In this document: piece after piece, positions 47,372 through 56,425 of the stretch | Numbering within the stretch: position 1 is the first letter of the stretch | How the letters are laid out: every line of letters starts with the position of its first letter | Assembly (NCBI RefSeq): GCF_029227915.1 | Contig: NC_079877.1 | Span: forward strand, 19,865,851-19,929,850 | Source: Hydractinia symbiolongicarpus | Lineage: Eukaryota; Cnidaria; Hydrozoa; Anthoathecata; Hydractiniidae | Length of the DNA: 64,000 bases | Direction: 5' to 3' | The notes under the pieces: generated by a model | Databases searched by the model: none | Seen by the model: only the letters and a program-made list of their open reading frames with translations | What the model was told of the DNA's origin: nothing | Made by a program: the position numbers and the translations under genes

Positions 47372-47560
47372 ATGGCATACATCAGAACATTAAAAAATCA
47401 GCTGGATGCTTGCCATGAGGAGATGGATAAAATACCCTATCTGGAATCTCAATTAGAGGCCCTCCAGGAGGAGCTTCGTGATGTTCTGGAGAGAGAAAAG
47501 AATACTAAGTATTTTTTCATAACCGTCCTGCTCGTTGTGACCCTGGTTGGAATAATGTAA
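47372..47560 (+). CDS. Coiled-coil, tail-anchored small protein
   Basis: 62 residues: a heptad-like coiled coil (residues 5-42, leucines regularly spaced) followed by a C-terminal hydrophobic segment (YFFITVLLVVTLVGIM) that would anchor it in a membrane. Starts 4 bp after the ATPase stop in TAAATG context, so the two may share a transcript. Intact. No family name known to me. Confidence 0.6.
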   Translation: MAYIRTLKNQLDACHEEMDKIPYLESQLEALQEELRDVLEREKNTKYFFITVLLVVTLVGIM

Positions 47561-47567
47561 ATAGTAA

Positions 47568-48370
47568 ATGTCTTGTCTTGTTGAATTTAATAATATCCAG
47601 CTACATATCGTAACTATCAACTCACGCCCTTGGATTAGGGCAAAGGAAGTAGTACAGGCATTAGAATATAGAAAAGACACCTCTGATACCATACGCAACC
47701 ATTGTAGCCTGGAAAATTACGCTCACAAGTATCAATTGAGCAAGTCCCTCGCTACGGGGGACTTGATAAAATGGCCCTCGAACTCGAGAAAAGACGACAT
47801 CTACATCAATGAGGAGGGTATGTACGAGTTGGTGTTTGGAAGCCAGCAGCCTAAAGCAAAAAGGTTCAAAAAATATTGTTGTAATACAATGTTCCCAAAA
47901 ATCCGTGAGCAACTACACCATCAAGCCATCGAAGAGCATCTCCAAGCTCTGACATTGCTCAACGATGACCTTCAGGAAAGGGACCTAACCATTGCCAACC
48001 TTGAGGAAGACCTCCAGGAGCGAGAAAACCAGCTCGATCTCCGAACATTGGAAATTGCGGGACTACGTCAGAGGTATGTGCCACATGCAAATGATCCAGG
48101 GAAGAATAATGTAATGATGATATTTCGCAAACATACTGCATCTGAAGATGATAAGTACCACCATCTTCCCTATTACTGTGCACGCGTTCAACACCGTGGA
48201 ATTTTAAGAAAAGGAGGTGGATCAGGCTTATAGATAACGCCAATGGCATGCATGCGTTTAATCGGTTTGAAGAGGAAGGACATATGGAAGGCTACATATG
48301 CCACTTCAGGCTTATTGATCTTACTCGCGATCACTTATACGACCTGGGTGATCCGACATTCTCAGATTAG
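47568..48370 (+). pseudogene. BRO-family (Bro-N) protein, frameshifted near the C-terminus
   Basis: Residues 8-115 match the Bro-N fold: PWIRAKEVVQALEY, an N-H in the next helix, then INEEGMYELVFGSQQPKAKRFK and MFPKIREQ. A central coiled coil (LQERDLTIANLEEDLQEREN) follows, then a C-terminal module with a YHHLPYYCARVQ-type motif seen in viral BRO proteins. The first frame ends at 48233; the C-terminal module continues in another frame to TAG 48368-48370. BRO proteins bind DNA and occur in baculoviruses, NCLDVs and phages. Starts 7 bp after the previous gene. Confidence 0.75.
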
Positions 48371-49434
48371 AGAGCGTGGTTTTGTGTGTTATGAACACAC
48401 AAAAATCGAGAAATATTTTTAACATGCTCGGGAGGTACCTCTACATCCTTGGGCACGAGTAGCAATTCCTCTGATACGAAACTTCGATCAGGTCCTCCAT
48501 CGAGATAGTATAGGAGACGGGTACCTGTCATTATATGGTCGAGTCTGTACGTCTTTTTGCTCCAGAACGCATCTGTCGCGCGCCTTTTAGAGTCACTATG
48601 CTCCTCTCCAGGTTGTAGAAGATAGAGGTAGAGGCCGTCGTCGGGTAAAGGTTTCTCATCGGGATATTCCTCGCTTTTCGCAAGTGGCACATCATCGAGT
48701 TTGATGGCTTTTGAAGGTTTCATATCAATCATCGCGGTCTTGGTGTTGTTCATGCTTTTCACAATATTATGTAAGTGCTTGACCCATGTGGTACTAGTTT
48801 CGTCAGTTAGTAGCTCTTGCGCATCGTCGGGCTTGAAGAGGCTTTCTGCTAGTACTTTGTTGTAGGACTCCACGAACGCCGTGAAAGTATGGTGGTATTT
48901 GGTAGTAGCCCGTTTAATTTCCACTCCTTTGGCTTCCAGGAGCTTTGTCACGTCCGATTTGAACTCACTGCCATTATTGCATTGGAAAGTCTTCGGATAG
49001 CGGAGGGGGGCGGCTTTGTATATGTCCTTCAGCATGTCGGCTACTTCACTGGCTTTCTTGGTACGTAATGGCCTCGCCACCTTGAATCGTGAGGCTATGT
49101 CAATGCCTGTGAATATATATTTGTACGTATTTCCATACACTGTATCATGTGGCATATAGAGTAAGTCAAATTGGTGGATCTCATTAGGCCTCGTAACAGT
49201 GAAATGGGGATAATTAATGCGCTTAGGCCCTTTGATATGTCTGAGCCAGAGCAGCTGACGACTAAGCCAGTGTATAATTTTCTTTTTGGAAGACCAGAGT
49301 TTTCAGTGAGTAATTTGATGACTTTTCGTCCAGTCCAGAGATTTTCCGGAGAATAGTAGATTCGACTTAGTTTTTCAGCTTCCTTTTAGTTTTTCAGCTT
49401 CCTTCTCGGTAACAATATGTTTTATTTTCGACAT
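48367..49434 (-). pseudogene. Polinton retroviral-type integrase, frameshifted, catalytic Asp changed
   Basis: The main frame (49155 to 48367) is an rve domain: first D in FTGIDIASRF, third catalytic residue E in AFVESYNK, then a C-terminal domain with DAFWSKKTYRLD. The second catalytic position reads FQCNNGSEF, with Asn where the family has Asp. The N-terminal part starts at ATG 49434. A 19-bp tandem duplication near 49381-49405 and a frameshift near 49275 separate it from the core. The stop codon overlaps the BRO stop tail-to-tail. Inactive on three counts. Confidence 0.85.
48380..48404. terminator. Hairpin at the BRO/integrase tail-to-tail junction
   Basis: TTTTGTGTGTT ATG AACACACAAAA, perfect 11-bp stem and 3-nt loop. 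It lies 9 bp after the BRO stop and inside the last codons of the integrase on the other strand. Confidence 0.6.
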
Positions 49435-49462
49435 ATTTATTACATATCGAAAACGTTCGGCA

Positions 49463-49860
49463 TTACATGTATTTGTACGCTACGAACCCTAATACGGTCA
49501 AGGAGCCAAGAATGAACGTGAGCTCTTGGCCCTGCTGTTCCTTGGATGGGACATAGTAATCAGACAATTTTGGGGCCCTCTCAATAGTTACGATAAAATA
49601 GTCTCGCATGCCCTGGTCGAGTTCTTTAAGACTCTCGCCAGCCTGACGCCTAAGCCCTTGTTGCTGATTGTACCAGTCGATCTTTGACTGTCTGTCACGT
49701 GCCCATTGGGCTTGAGCAGCTTGAAGTTGTTCGATAGCTTTATCGTGCCTTCGTCGCTCTTCGTCGCTATGCGAACTTATTTTTGAAAATGAAAAATTAC
49801 TACCTGAAAATTCGAGCGCGTTAATTATCGCCCACTCGCGAGTACTAATATGCTTGCCAT
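49463..49860 (-). pseudogene. Polinton tail-anchored coiled-coil protein, broken near its start
   Basis: Minus-strand frame with a charged, Gln-rich helical region (AIEQLQAAQAQWARDRQSK), a middle part and a C-terminal hydrophobic segment (LTFILGSLTVLGFVAYKYM) ending at TAA. The only good ATG (49860, context AAACATGG) is in another frame and stops after 11 codons, so a frameshift close to the start is likely. Family unnamed. Confidence 0.45.
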
Positions 49861-49862
49861 GT

Positions 49863-49889
49863 TTATTCTATGGTATTACCATAGAATAA
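49863..49889. terminator. Longest Polinton hairpin, after the capsid gene
   Basis: TTATTCTATGGTA T TACCATAGAATAA, perfect 13-bp stem around one base. It lies 23 bp past the capsid gene stop and 2 bp before the next minus-strand ATG. Confidence 0.65.
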
Positions 49890-49912
49890 CGCGTGATGCT
49901 GAATATTTGGTT

Positions 49913-51190
49913 TTAATATTCTACTGAATGAAAACGACCGTCGAGGATATTTAATTGCGCGTCCATCAACAAGTACACGTAGCATCTTTTATCACCCGTG
50001 CCATCTGGCTTTTCTGTCATGTGAAGAGTAATGCCGTCACTAAGCCTTTGCAGAGGTCTCCCGCTACCATGCAATCCATTTTCTGGGGTTGATCTGAAGT
50101 CGATGAACAGCGCGTATCTTTCACTGAAGAACTGGCCAATGGTCACTTCACTATCGTGGAACCCGAAAAGTTCAAAGACTTGTTCCAGATGATCTTTTGG
50201 AAGCATGGCGTGGCTATACAGTTCGTTAGGCTCACCTTCCACCGTGATCGCGATTTTCTCTATCTTGGGGTTGTAGAAGACCTCGTTGTTCCCCAAATAG
50301 GCTTTCACTTTCCCCGGGTCTACGAACAATAGCAAAATGTCTTTCAGAGATTTCACTGGCGTGTTAATCTGGAGGTTGTAGGAGTTCGAGGCCTTTTTCA
50401 TCGTCATAACCTTGCTACGGAGTACACGCTCATAGGGCAGGGCCAATATCGAGTATCTGGACATCATAGCGCTCGCGAGACCCTCGTTTGTCACTTTATC
50501 AAACTCGAGCGCGATATTGGTAATTTTATAACCAGCATCAGCTGGCTTGGCTGCCGTGCTTCCAGCAGCAGCCGTACCAGCATCTTTGATGACTTGGTCG
50601 TGATTTGCAAAATGTATTACGAACTGCAGCCTATCGTGTAAGCCTGCTTGATAGAATGGGAGATCCCTCGTGAGTTCAAACATTTCACCGATAGGGATGC
50701 AAAAGGTGTTGCCATACGCCGCCACGATCGCTTTTTCCTTGTCATTCCCTACATGATCGCTGGCTTTTACTTGCAGAGCTCTGATGGTGCCGTCATTCGG
50801 ATATATGCCTTCTAGAATTAGGTTGTTATCGCGTTCGAATTTGGGCAGCCAAAGATTGCGATACACGGAAAAGATATTAAAATCGCTGATGTTCATCACT
50901 TCATTGCCGTTCAAGCTTATGCGAAGGTTCTGTACTAGGGCCTTGCCGATGTTGCTGACGATGGTGCGTTTGGTATTGGTACCCGTAAGCTCCAAGTCAA
51001 AGAGGAGTTTGAGAGAGCCTGGGAAAATTACATCATTCTGACCCATGTTTGGCACGTCAATACACAAGTCTTCATTCTGGTTGATTGTTGAGGGGACATG
51101 ACTCATCTTGACACGCTGCTTCTTGCCTTTCATGGCCAGCATTGTTTTTAATTCCTTGAGAGGATATAGCTTAGTTCCAAAAACAGACAT
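49913..51190 (-). CDS. Probable Polinton major capsid protein
   Basis: 425 residues, the longest unbroken frame of the element. The sequence is beta-rich, with FPGSLKLLFDLEL, LVQNLRISLNGNEV, a VYRNLWLPKFERDN segment and a Thr/Ala/Gly insertion in the middle. It resembles proteins widely annotated in animals as uncharacterised Polinton-type proteins and proposed as double jelly-roll capsid proteins. The position opposite a structural gene and next to the ATPase/integrase block fits. No motif proves the fold by eye. ATG 51190 follows an A-rich run and lies 31 bp from the divergent gene at 51222. Confidence 0.65.
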   Translation of the reverse strand: MSVFGTKLYPLKELKTMLAMKGKKQRVKMSHVPSTINQNEDLCIDVPNMGQNDVIFPGSLKLLFDLELTGTNTKRTIVSNIGKALVQNLRISLNGNEVMNISDFNIFSVYRNLWLPKFERDNNLILEGIYPNDGTIRALQVKASDHVGNDKEKAIVAAYGNTFCIPIGEMFELTRDLPFYQAGLHDRLQFVIHFANHDQVIKDAGTAAAGSTAAKPADAGYKITNIALEFDKVTNEGLASAMMSRYSILALPYERVLRSKVMTMKKASNSYNLQINTPVKSLKDILLLFVDPGKVKAYLGNNEVFYNPKIEKIAITVEGEPNELYSHAMLPKDHLEQVFELFGFHDSEVTIGQFFSERYALFIDFRSTPENGLHGSGRPLQRLSDGITLHMTEKPDGTGDKRCYVYLLMDAQLNILDGRFHSVEY

Positions 51191-51221
51191 TTTTATTTAT
51201 AGCAGTGCGGGCTTGAAATAA
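51191..51221. promoter_or_regulatory. 31-bp divergent intergenic region (capsid gene and 51222 gene)
   Basis: The only DNA between two head-to-head start codons. It contains TATAAATAAAAATG toward the capsid gene and GAAATAAATG toward the other. Any promoters must lie here or inside the coding regions. Confidence 0.45.
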
Positions 51222-52432
51222 ATGGCTGATAATCCGGGATATGACTTTACGCCGGAAGAGATCCTTCGACCCCAGGATATTCCTGATACAAGCACTACGC
51301 CCGCAACACCTTCACGAGGTGGCTTCACTGACACCACCACTGCAAGGCATGAACTACATGAAAAGTTGATAGCCTCTACGAAGCTCTTAGAGGGGAGCTC
51401 GGTCAACCACTCGCGAGACATTATGATGACTTTGAAATGGATAGGAACCGGCTTTTTTTCGATGGGATAGAGGTCACGAAAAATAATGGTGAGTTGAGGG
51501 CAGTTGGAGTGATAAAGGAACGCTTAGGTGTTGGTAGGTTGCGAGCTCTGGGGTTTACTGATTATACCACACCACACAAGGGTAGTAAAAAGATGGCGCA
51601 GGGACTCCTTAACGATATTGTTCACGTTGAAGAGAAGGCTGATGACATCGAAATGTTGCCGCTACTCGAGAATGTTCTTGATGAAACGAAGAGTCTGATG
51701 GAGGATACTTCCTTTACCGAAGCCTTTGACGAACGCGAAAGACGGAGGCTTCATTTTTTATTTTAGAACGCTCCAGGACGACTTAAATAACGTGAAAAGT
51801 AAAATGATCTACTACGAGGGCGAGCTTTCCAACGCAGATGATAAGATCAACAGGCTTGAGGCGAAGAAGGCTGGGTCCGACGTATCAGAGGAGCAGCAAA
51901 ATATTTGGGATGAAGACCTCGATAAGGCCAAGGAAGATCGTGAAAAGTTAAAGGATGATCGAAAGGTGGCAAGAGAAGAAAATGGTCTCTCTAGAATCAA
52001 TACCCAGCTCAAGGCGATTAAAGATACATTAATAAAAATCGCTGGAGATGATGTATCCCTGCGTGAGAAGCTAAGCATTCTCTTCAAAGAGCAGGGGATT
52101 ACTATTGCTAGTATCGTATCGGCTGTTGGTCTACTTATATCAACCATCGTGCTCGCTGTGGTAGTGGTGCAGCAGCAGGTACAGGAGGAAGTGGTGGTAG
52201 CAAAGGGTTTGTTCAAAAACAATTGGAGAGACTCGGGAAATTTTTAAAGTACCTTGCTGGTAGAGCGGGTGCTGCGGTACCAGGCATTATTGGGAGTATT
52301 GTATCATTTTTTTTCCGGGTAGCCGCCAAGGTTGTGGAGTTTGTAGCGAGACACCTGTACTTGGCCATAGCAGGTGCTGTAGGTATAGTCGTTGCCTATG
52401 TAGGTAACAGAAGGAGTGGGAAGAGATCGTAG
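51222..52432 (+). pseudogene. Polinton conserved protein with coiled coil and C-terminal membrane segments, three frameshifts
   Basis: Four overlapping frames (51222-51470, 51437-51766, 51726-52247, 52223-52432) together follow one protein plan. They give a Pro/Thr-rich start, MDRNRLFFDG and LGVGRLRALGF motifs, a long coiled coil (about 51780-52010), the motif EKLSILFKEQGITIASIVSAVG followed by a hydrophobic helix, a Gly-rich linker, and a C-terminal amphipathic/hydrophobic region (AAVPGIIGSIVSFFF). I know this plan as a recurring unnamed family next to Polinton genes in cnidarians. Frameshifts fall near 51420, 51745 and 52180. Confidence 0.6.
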
Positions 52433-52437
52433 ATTAT

Positions 52438-52463
52438 TCTGGTAAACCACCTAACTTACCAGA
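52438..52463. terminator. Hairpin at a tail-to-tail junction
   Basis: TCTGGTAA/TTACCAGA, 8-bp perfect stem with 10-nt loop, between the stop at 52432 and the minus-strand stop at 52472. Confidence 0.5.
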
Positions 52464-52471
52464 TGACAATC

Positions 52472-53581
52472 TTAATGTTTCATCCATATATAGGTGATAA
52501 TTAGCAATATCCCTACAGTGATAATGGTAGCCTTAGTTTCCTCGTGAGCTATTGCTGACGATGGAGCTGGTGGCGGATGCATCCTTACTACCTTGGAGGG
52601 TTGACGTTGATGATGCTTCCTTGGTATGGGCTTGGCAACAGCATGCGGAGCGTTAATATTGGGATTGATCAGGATCTTGTTGTTAAATCCAGCCACATTT
52701 CCGATCCTCAGGTTCATATCTGAGGGGATCATGTAAACCCCGTATGCTACCGAGAAGTCTCCCTTGGATCTCACATATGTGAGTACATTCTCAAACTCCG
52801 CAATCTCTCTACCTGTATTTGTAGGTCTAATCACCAGCTGTTCAAAGGTCGTCAAGTAAAGCCGTTGGGCATCGATAGAACTGCCTTGATTACCAATAAT
52901 TCCTGATTGCGCATTGGCTTGGCTCTTTAAAATCAAATACGCGTACGTACGTACACTTTGCGATAACTTTTCAATGCCAATACGTGTAAGACCCTGACTA
53001 TTTTTCATTACCCACCTACTCCATGAATTTTCATTAAAATATGAAGGTCCTGCACCGGGAAAATCTTTACGCTTGGCTTGCCAACTACTGAACAACGTTT
53101 CATTTTTCCATTCATGCTCACTTGCAGATACTCCAAATTCACGTGCCAGTTGCCTGAATTTTTCCATATTGAACATATTGTTTGTTGAATTGAAGCAGGA
53201 GGAGCCGGCAACGATACCTCAAGTTCCTCTAGGATCTTCCGGATCTGGAAGTATACATGAAATCGATACACGGCACGCACAACGGGGTAATGGAGTCGTT
53301 AGATGTTGCATGCTGATACCACATGCCGATGTCGCGCAGTAAGCAACAAAATTCAGCTGCGTAGACCAGAGGCTGAAAGGGTATGTTGCCCATCTATCAA
53401 CCTGAGGATTACTATGGAAAACATAGTCAACAAAGATATCAGGAAACCTTACTTTAAATGATGACCCTTTGGCATCTATAACGATATTCTGCACTATGAG
53501 ATCCGAGCCCTTTAGCTGTTCCAGGTATCGCCCATGATTGGGGGTATATTTTACTTTCGGGGAATACTCATAAATATCCAT
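52472..53581 (-). pseudogene. Polinton conserved structural-type protein with C-terminal membrane helix, two frameshifts
   Basis: Starts at ATG 53581 (MDIYEY). Frames join near 53270 and near 53175 to reach 52472. Features: VFHSNPQVDRWATYPFSLW and CGISMQHLTTPLPR in the N-terminal third, a central helical region, an NPNIN element, a basic Pro-rich linker and a final hydrophobic helix (ATIITVGILLIITYIW). The same order occurs in an unnamed protein family found with Polinton genes in cnidarians. Role unknown; a virion component is a guess. Confidence 0.6.
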
Positions 53582-53600
53582 TGTTTTCTTTAATAGAAAC
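53582..53600. promoter_or_regulatory. 19-bp divergent intergenic region
   Basis: Separates two head-to-head start codons (53581 minus, 53601 plus). It contains TTTAATAGAAAC. It is too short for two ordinary promoters unless they overlap the genes. Confidence 0.4.
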
Positions 53601-54272
53601 ATGAAGCAACTGTATGTCACTGATATCGAAAAACCTACAATATTTGAGGACTACCTAGGGTAGGACACGAGGATCGCCCTGAAGTCGATCAGCATTCGAC
53701 CTACATGGTTGAACCTCTACCAAGACTGCGATTTTACCATCCGTAAGGTAGGACCTGATCAGACGGTTAGTCGAATTGAAATAATGAATGGGTTGTACAA
53801 GATAGAAAATTTAGCGAGTATTGTAAACAGTCAGGCAGGGGATAAAATTAAGCTGTTTGTCCTGAAAAATGGACTCTGTAGGCTCCCTGTCCATGACGGG
53901 TACACGGTGGTGATTCATCGACAACTGCAAGAGCTCTTGGGTCTACCCTACGATCCTAGTAAAAAATACTATATGAAGGGTGACTATGATTCATTTTACA
54001 AAACTGATGTATACCAGCGGCTGAGGCTTGTTTGCCCTCAATTAGACGAGGATGACTGCCTGCTTAACGGAAAAAAATCCAAGATTCTTGCCATGCTTCC
54101 CAACAAAGAGCTAAGTGCCTGGGGCGATATGCTCACGTGGACTTTTAATAACCCGGTTTACCTTCCCCTTAAAAGCTCAACGGATAGGCTCGAGTTTATG
54201 CTCACGGACGAGTATCACCACGATAAGAACGTTTCGTTTGTTGGAATTAACATACACTTACTGATAGAATAA
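53601..54272 (+). pseudogene. Probable Polinton minor capsid (penton-like) protein with an early in-frame TAG
   Basis: ATG 53601, then TAG at 53661-53663 after 20 codons, after which the same frame is open to 54272. The body has LKSISIRPTWLNLY, then a GLYKIENLASIVN segment, LQELLGLP, VYQRLRLVCP and a terminal beta-rich FVGINIHLLIE. This layout matches small Polinton proteins proposed as single jelly-roll minor capsid proteins. The assignment is by resemblance and size (about 223 residues), not by a catalytic motif. Confidence 0.5.
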
Positions 54273-54885
54273 ATGAATGATATTACAAAGCTACACCCGA
54301 GCTTACCGCCGAGTGCACCTAATCAGGAGCCTGATGAAAGTCAGGTATATCGGCTGAAGAAAATCGAAGAAGTGGAACAATACCTGCGGGCTGAGATTTA
54401 AGAACGTGACAAGCTCGCCAAAAAGTTTAAAATGCATGATACGTGGGTTAGATACATGGATCACGGGCTGCTAGCGGTAAGTGTGATAACTTCAGGCGTT
54501 GGTACTCGCCGTGGCTATGGGAGGCATCACTATAGCTGTGGGATTGGGACAAGCCGGTCTACGGAACGCCGGAAAGAGGCTAGGTGTCAAGAGTAAGAAG
54601 CATGAGAGCATCAGACTACTAGCGGAAACCAAGTTGAACTCTATCGTTGACCTAATCTCTAAAGCTGTGGAGAATGGTGTTATTAGCGACCACGAGTTCA
54701 GCTTAATCATGCAGGAGAAACAGAAGTACATGCTGCTGAAGGAGCAAGCCCGACAACGAACACGCAAAATCGTGGACTCTATTAATGAACGGGAGAGACA
54801 GCAGCTTGTCGCGAAAGGGCGTGAGGAGGCGAAAGATGAACTGCTCAAAAAACTTCCATCTGCGCAGTATGTCAGCGGTACTTAG
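54273..54885 (+). pseudogene. Polinton conserved membrane/coiled-coil protein, broken
   Basis: Starts directly after the previous stop in TAAATG context. The first frame (VYRLKKIEEVEQYL) meets TAA near 54400 and continues in phase. Near 54494 it shifts into the frame ending at 54885, which has a hydrophobic Gly-rich segment and a long charged C-terminal helix (KHESIRLLAETKLNSIVDLISKA). I recognise the plan from an unnamed Polinton-linked family. Confidence 0.5.
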
Positions 54886-54909
54886 AGGATCCTCCAGCAT
54901 ATTCATAAT

Positions 54910-54935
54910 TTTAATGTTTTGTATAAAACATTAAA
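54910..54935. terminator. Hairpin at a tail-to-tail junction
   Basis: TTTAATGTTTT GTAT AAAACATTAAA, perfect 11-bp stem. It overlaps the stop codon of the minus-strand gene (54931-54933) and lies 24 bp past the plus-strand stop. Confidence 0.6.
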
Positions 54936-55206
54936 TTACACCAAGCAATTCACCAGTATCTTTATCGATCAAAAAATATCCGTCATAAATTATTGTTCGT
55001 TTTTGTTTTGTCTCGAGACCTCTGATGTACTCATCCAATATTTTTATGGCCGCGATATCCAAGCATGACTTGCAGTATGGACCATCGGTCTGTGTTGCAA
55101 TATCTTTATATTTTACCTTATGAATCGCAGCGAGAAGATCAGCTCTCTTGAGGGTTGAATAACCCTTAATACCCAACGACTTTGCCTCTATTTTTAGATC
55201 GTTCAT
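54931..55206 (-). CDS. Small Polinton protein with Rho-N/SAP-like N-terminus
   Basis: 91 residues. The first 30 (DLKIEAKSLGIKGYSTLKRADLLAAI) fit the SAP/Rho-N helix-turn-helix pattern used for nucleic-acid binding. A CKSCLD pair and a C-terminal DKDTGELLGVI follow. Intact frame, starting 5 bp from the stop of the upstream minus-strand gene. Confidence 0.6.
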   Translation of the reverse strand: MNDLKIEAKSLGIKGYSTLKRADLLAAIHKVKYKDIATQTDGPYCKSCLDIAAIKILDEYIRGLETKQKRTIIYDGYFLIDKDTGELLGVI

Positions 55207-55211
55207 GTTTA

Positions 55212-55826
55212 TTACACCACAACGAATGGTTCCTCGTCGTTATCTGAATCAATAAGATGTCGTGTCCTTAGGGTTGCAGGTACCCGCTTGTATTTGCACT
55301 CTTCGAGTAGGACCTGCATATAGTGCTTGGAGCTTTGCTTATAAATGCTGGATAGCTTGATGATAGCCGTACATTCACACGGCTGCTTCACTGGTACTAT
55401 AGCATCATAGAAATCGGTCGTTACCTCCCCTTTCCATTCCTTGACCTTTGTGTTCAGATACCTATCATTCTTTACTGGCGAGGCTGTGAATTCACTACCA
55501 TATAGTTTCTCGATCCTGGCTAGGATGATCTGATAATTCTGCAACCATTCTGGATGTTGATGTATGTCAAATGACATGGTAAGCGACGAGCCATCAGTAT
55601 AGCGCGAGGCACCATTGCTATATAAACTGATTGGTGTTTGAATCAATAACGATGATATCTTACTGTCATTCTTGTAGCCTACTACGAACCGTTCATCCAT
55701 ACCCTTGTTGGCTTGGATGGGATCGCTTAGTATAATGTTCTCAATTTGAACCTCCTCGATGCTTAGTACTGTTGGTTCTCTGTAAAAATCCCTGGTTTCA
55801 ATATTATTTCCATAAAATTTGAACAT
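55212..55826 (-). CDS. Polinton conserved protein of about 204 residues, possibly nucleic-acid-binding
   Basis: Intact frame from ATG 55826 (context AATAAAGGGATG). The pattern of a C-terminal CTAIIKLSSIY....HYMQVLLEECKYKR after a mixed alpha/beta body recalls a group of NCLDV and Polinton proteins of unknown or suggested single-strand-DNA-binding function. I rate this resemblance weak. An acidic tail ends the protein. Confidence 0.5.
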   Translation of the reverse strand: MFKFYGNNIETRDFYREPTVLSIEEVQIENIILSDPIQANKGMDERFVVGYKNDSKISSLLIQTPISLYSNGASRYTDGSSLTMSFDIHQHPEWLQNYQIILARIEKLYGSEFTASPVKNDRYLNTKVKEWKGEVTTDFYDAIVPVKQPCECTAIIKLSSIYKQSSKHYMQVLLEECKYKRVPATLRTRHLIDSDNDEEPFVVV

Positions 55827-55855
55827 CCCTTTATTTATGGAAATTGAACCCCCAA

Positions 55856-56017
55856 CTAGGAATTTTCACGAGTACACCACCCACCATTGTATGTCACATA
55901 CATAATATAGTGTTGCCAACAGAGCATTTTTCCTTTTATAATTAGCCTCCGTCCACACTTCTCGCATCTGTCATATTTATCAAGTTCAATCCCACACTCA
56001 TCGCAATACTCTTTCAT
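55856..56017 (-). CDS. Zinc-ribbon microprotein, 53 residues
   Basis: Starts at ATG 56017 in TAAATG context. Two CxxC pairs (CDEC and CEKC), 11 residues apart, at positions 5-21 make a compact zinc-ribbon-like knuckle, followed by a basic and aromatic tail. Intact, between two other small minus-strand genes, 7 bp from the upstream one. Confidence 0.55.
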   Translation of the reverse strand: MKEYCDECGIELDKYDRCEKCGRRLIIKGKMLCWQHYIMYVTYNGGWCTRENS

Positions 56018-56023
56018 TTATTT

Positions 56024-56278
56024 TTAAAGCCTTCGGGTAACCATGGCTCTGAAACGATCTGGAACATATTCGATGATCTTAGAATATTCGCGAACTGCTC
56101 GGTCACACATTTCCTGTGTTTTTAAATGATCGGGTACTAACATTAGTGTCCAGGGATGTTCACGAACTACGGCAGTACACATTTTCCGTGTCTTGAAATG
56201 ATCGGGTACGAACATTAGTGTCCATAAAACAGCACGGACTACCCGATCAGATGTTATGAGATGATCATTAATGGACAT
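56024..56278 (-). CDS. Short protein with VPDHxKT repeats (DUF4116-like)
   Basis: From ATG 56278 (an upstream ATG at 56302 is possible). Three tandem units of about 24 residues with the core VPDH(F/L)KT..MC..(A/V)VRE resemble the DUF4116 repeats found in giant viruses, protists and some Polintons. Function unknown. It is the last gene before the right inverted repeat. Confidence 0.6.
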   Translation of the reverse strand: MSINDHLITSDRVVRAVLWTLMFVPDHFKTRKMCTAVVREHPWTLMLVPDHLKTQEMCDRAVREYSKIIEYVPDRFRAMVTRRL

Positions 56279-56425
56279 CTTTATTATATATTTTAATTCC
56301 AATCAACAAAATTTTTGGTGTGGTCTTGATAATTTTTACTCATATTCTGTATAATAGTATATATGCCTTTGTGCATGCGTTATTTGTAATAATATGATTA
56401 TGTGTTGATTATTGGCATATGATAT

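Noticed and set aside
51812-52222. 136-codon minus-strand frame rich in Ser
   Set aside because: Antisense shadow of the coiled-coil gene at 51222-52432.
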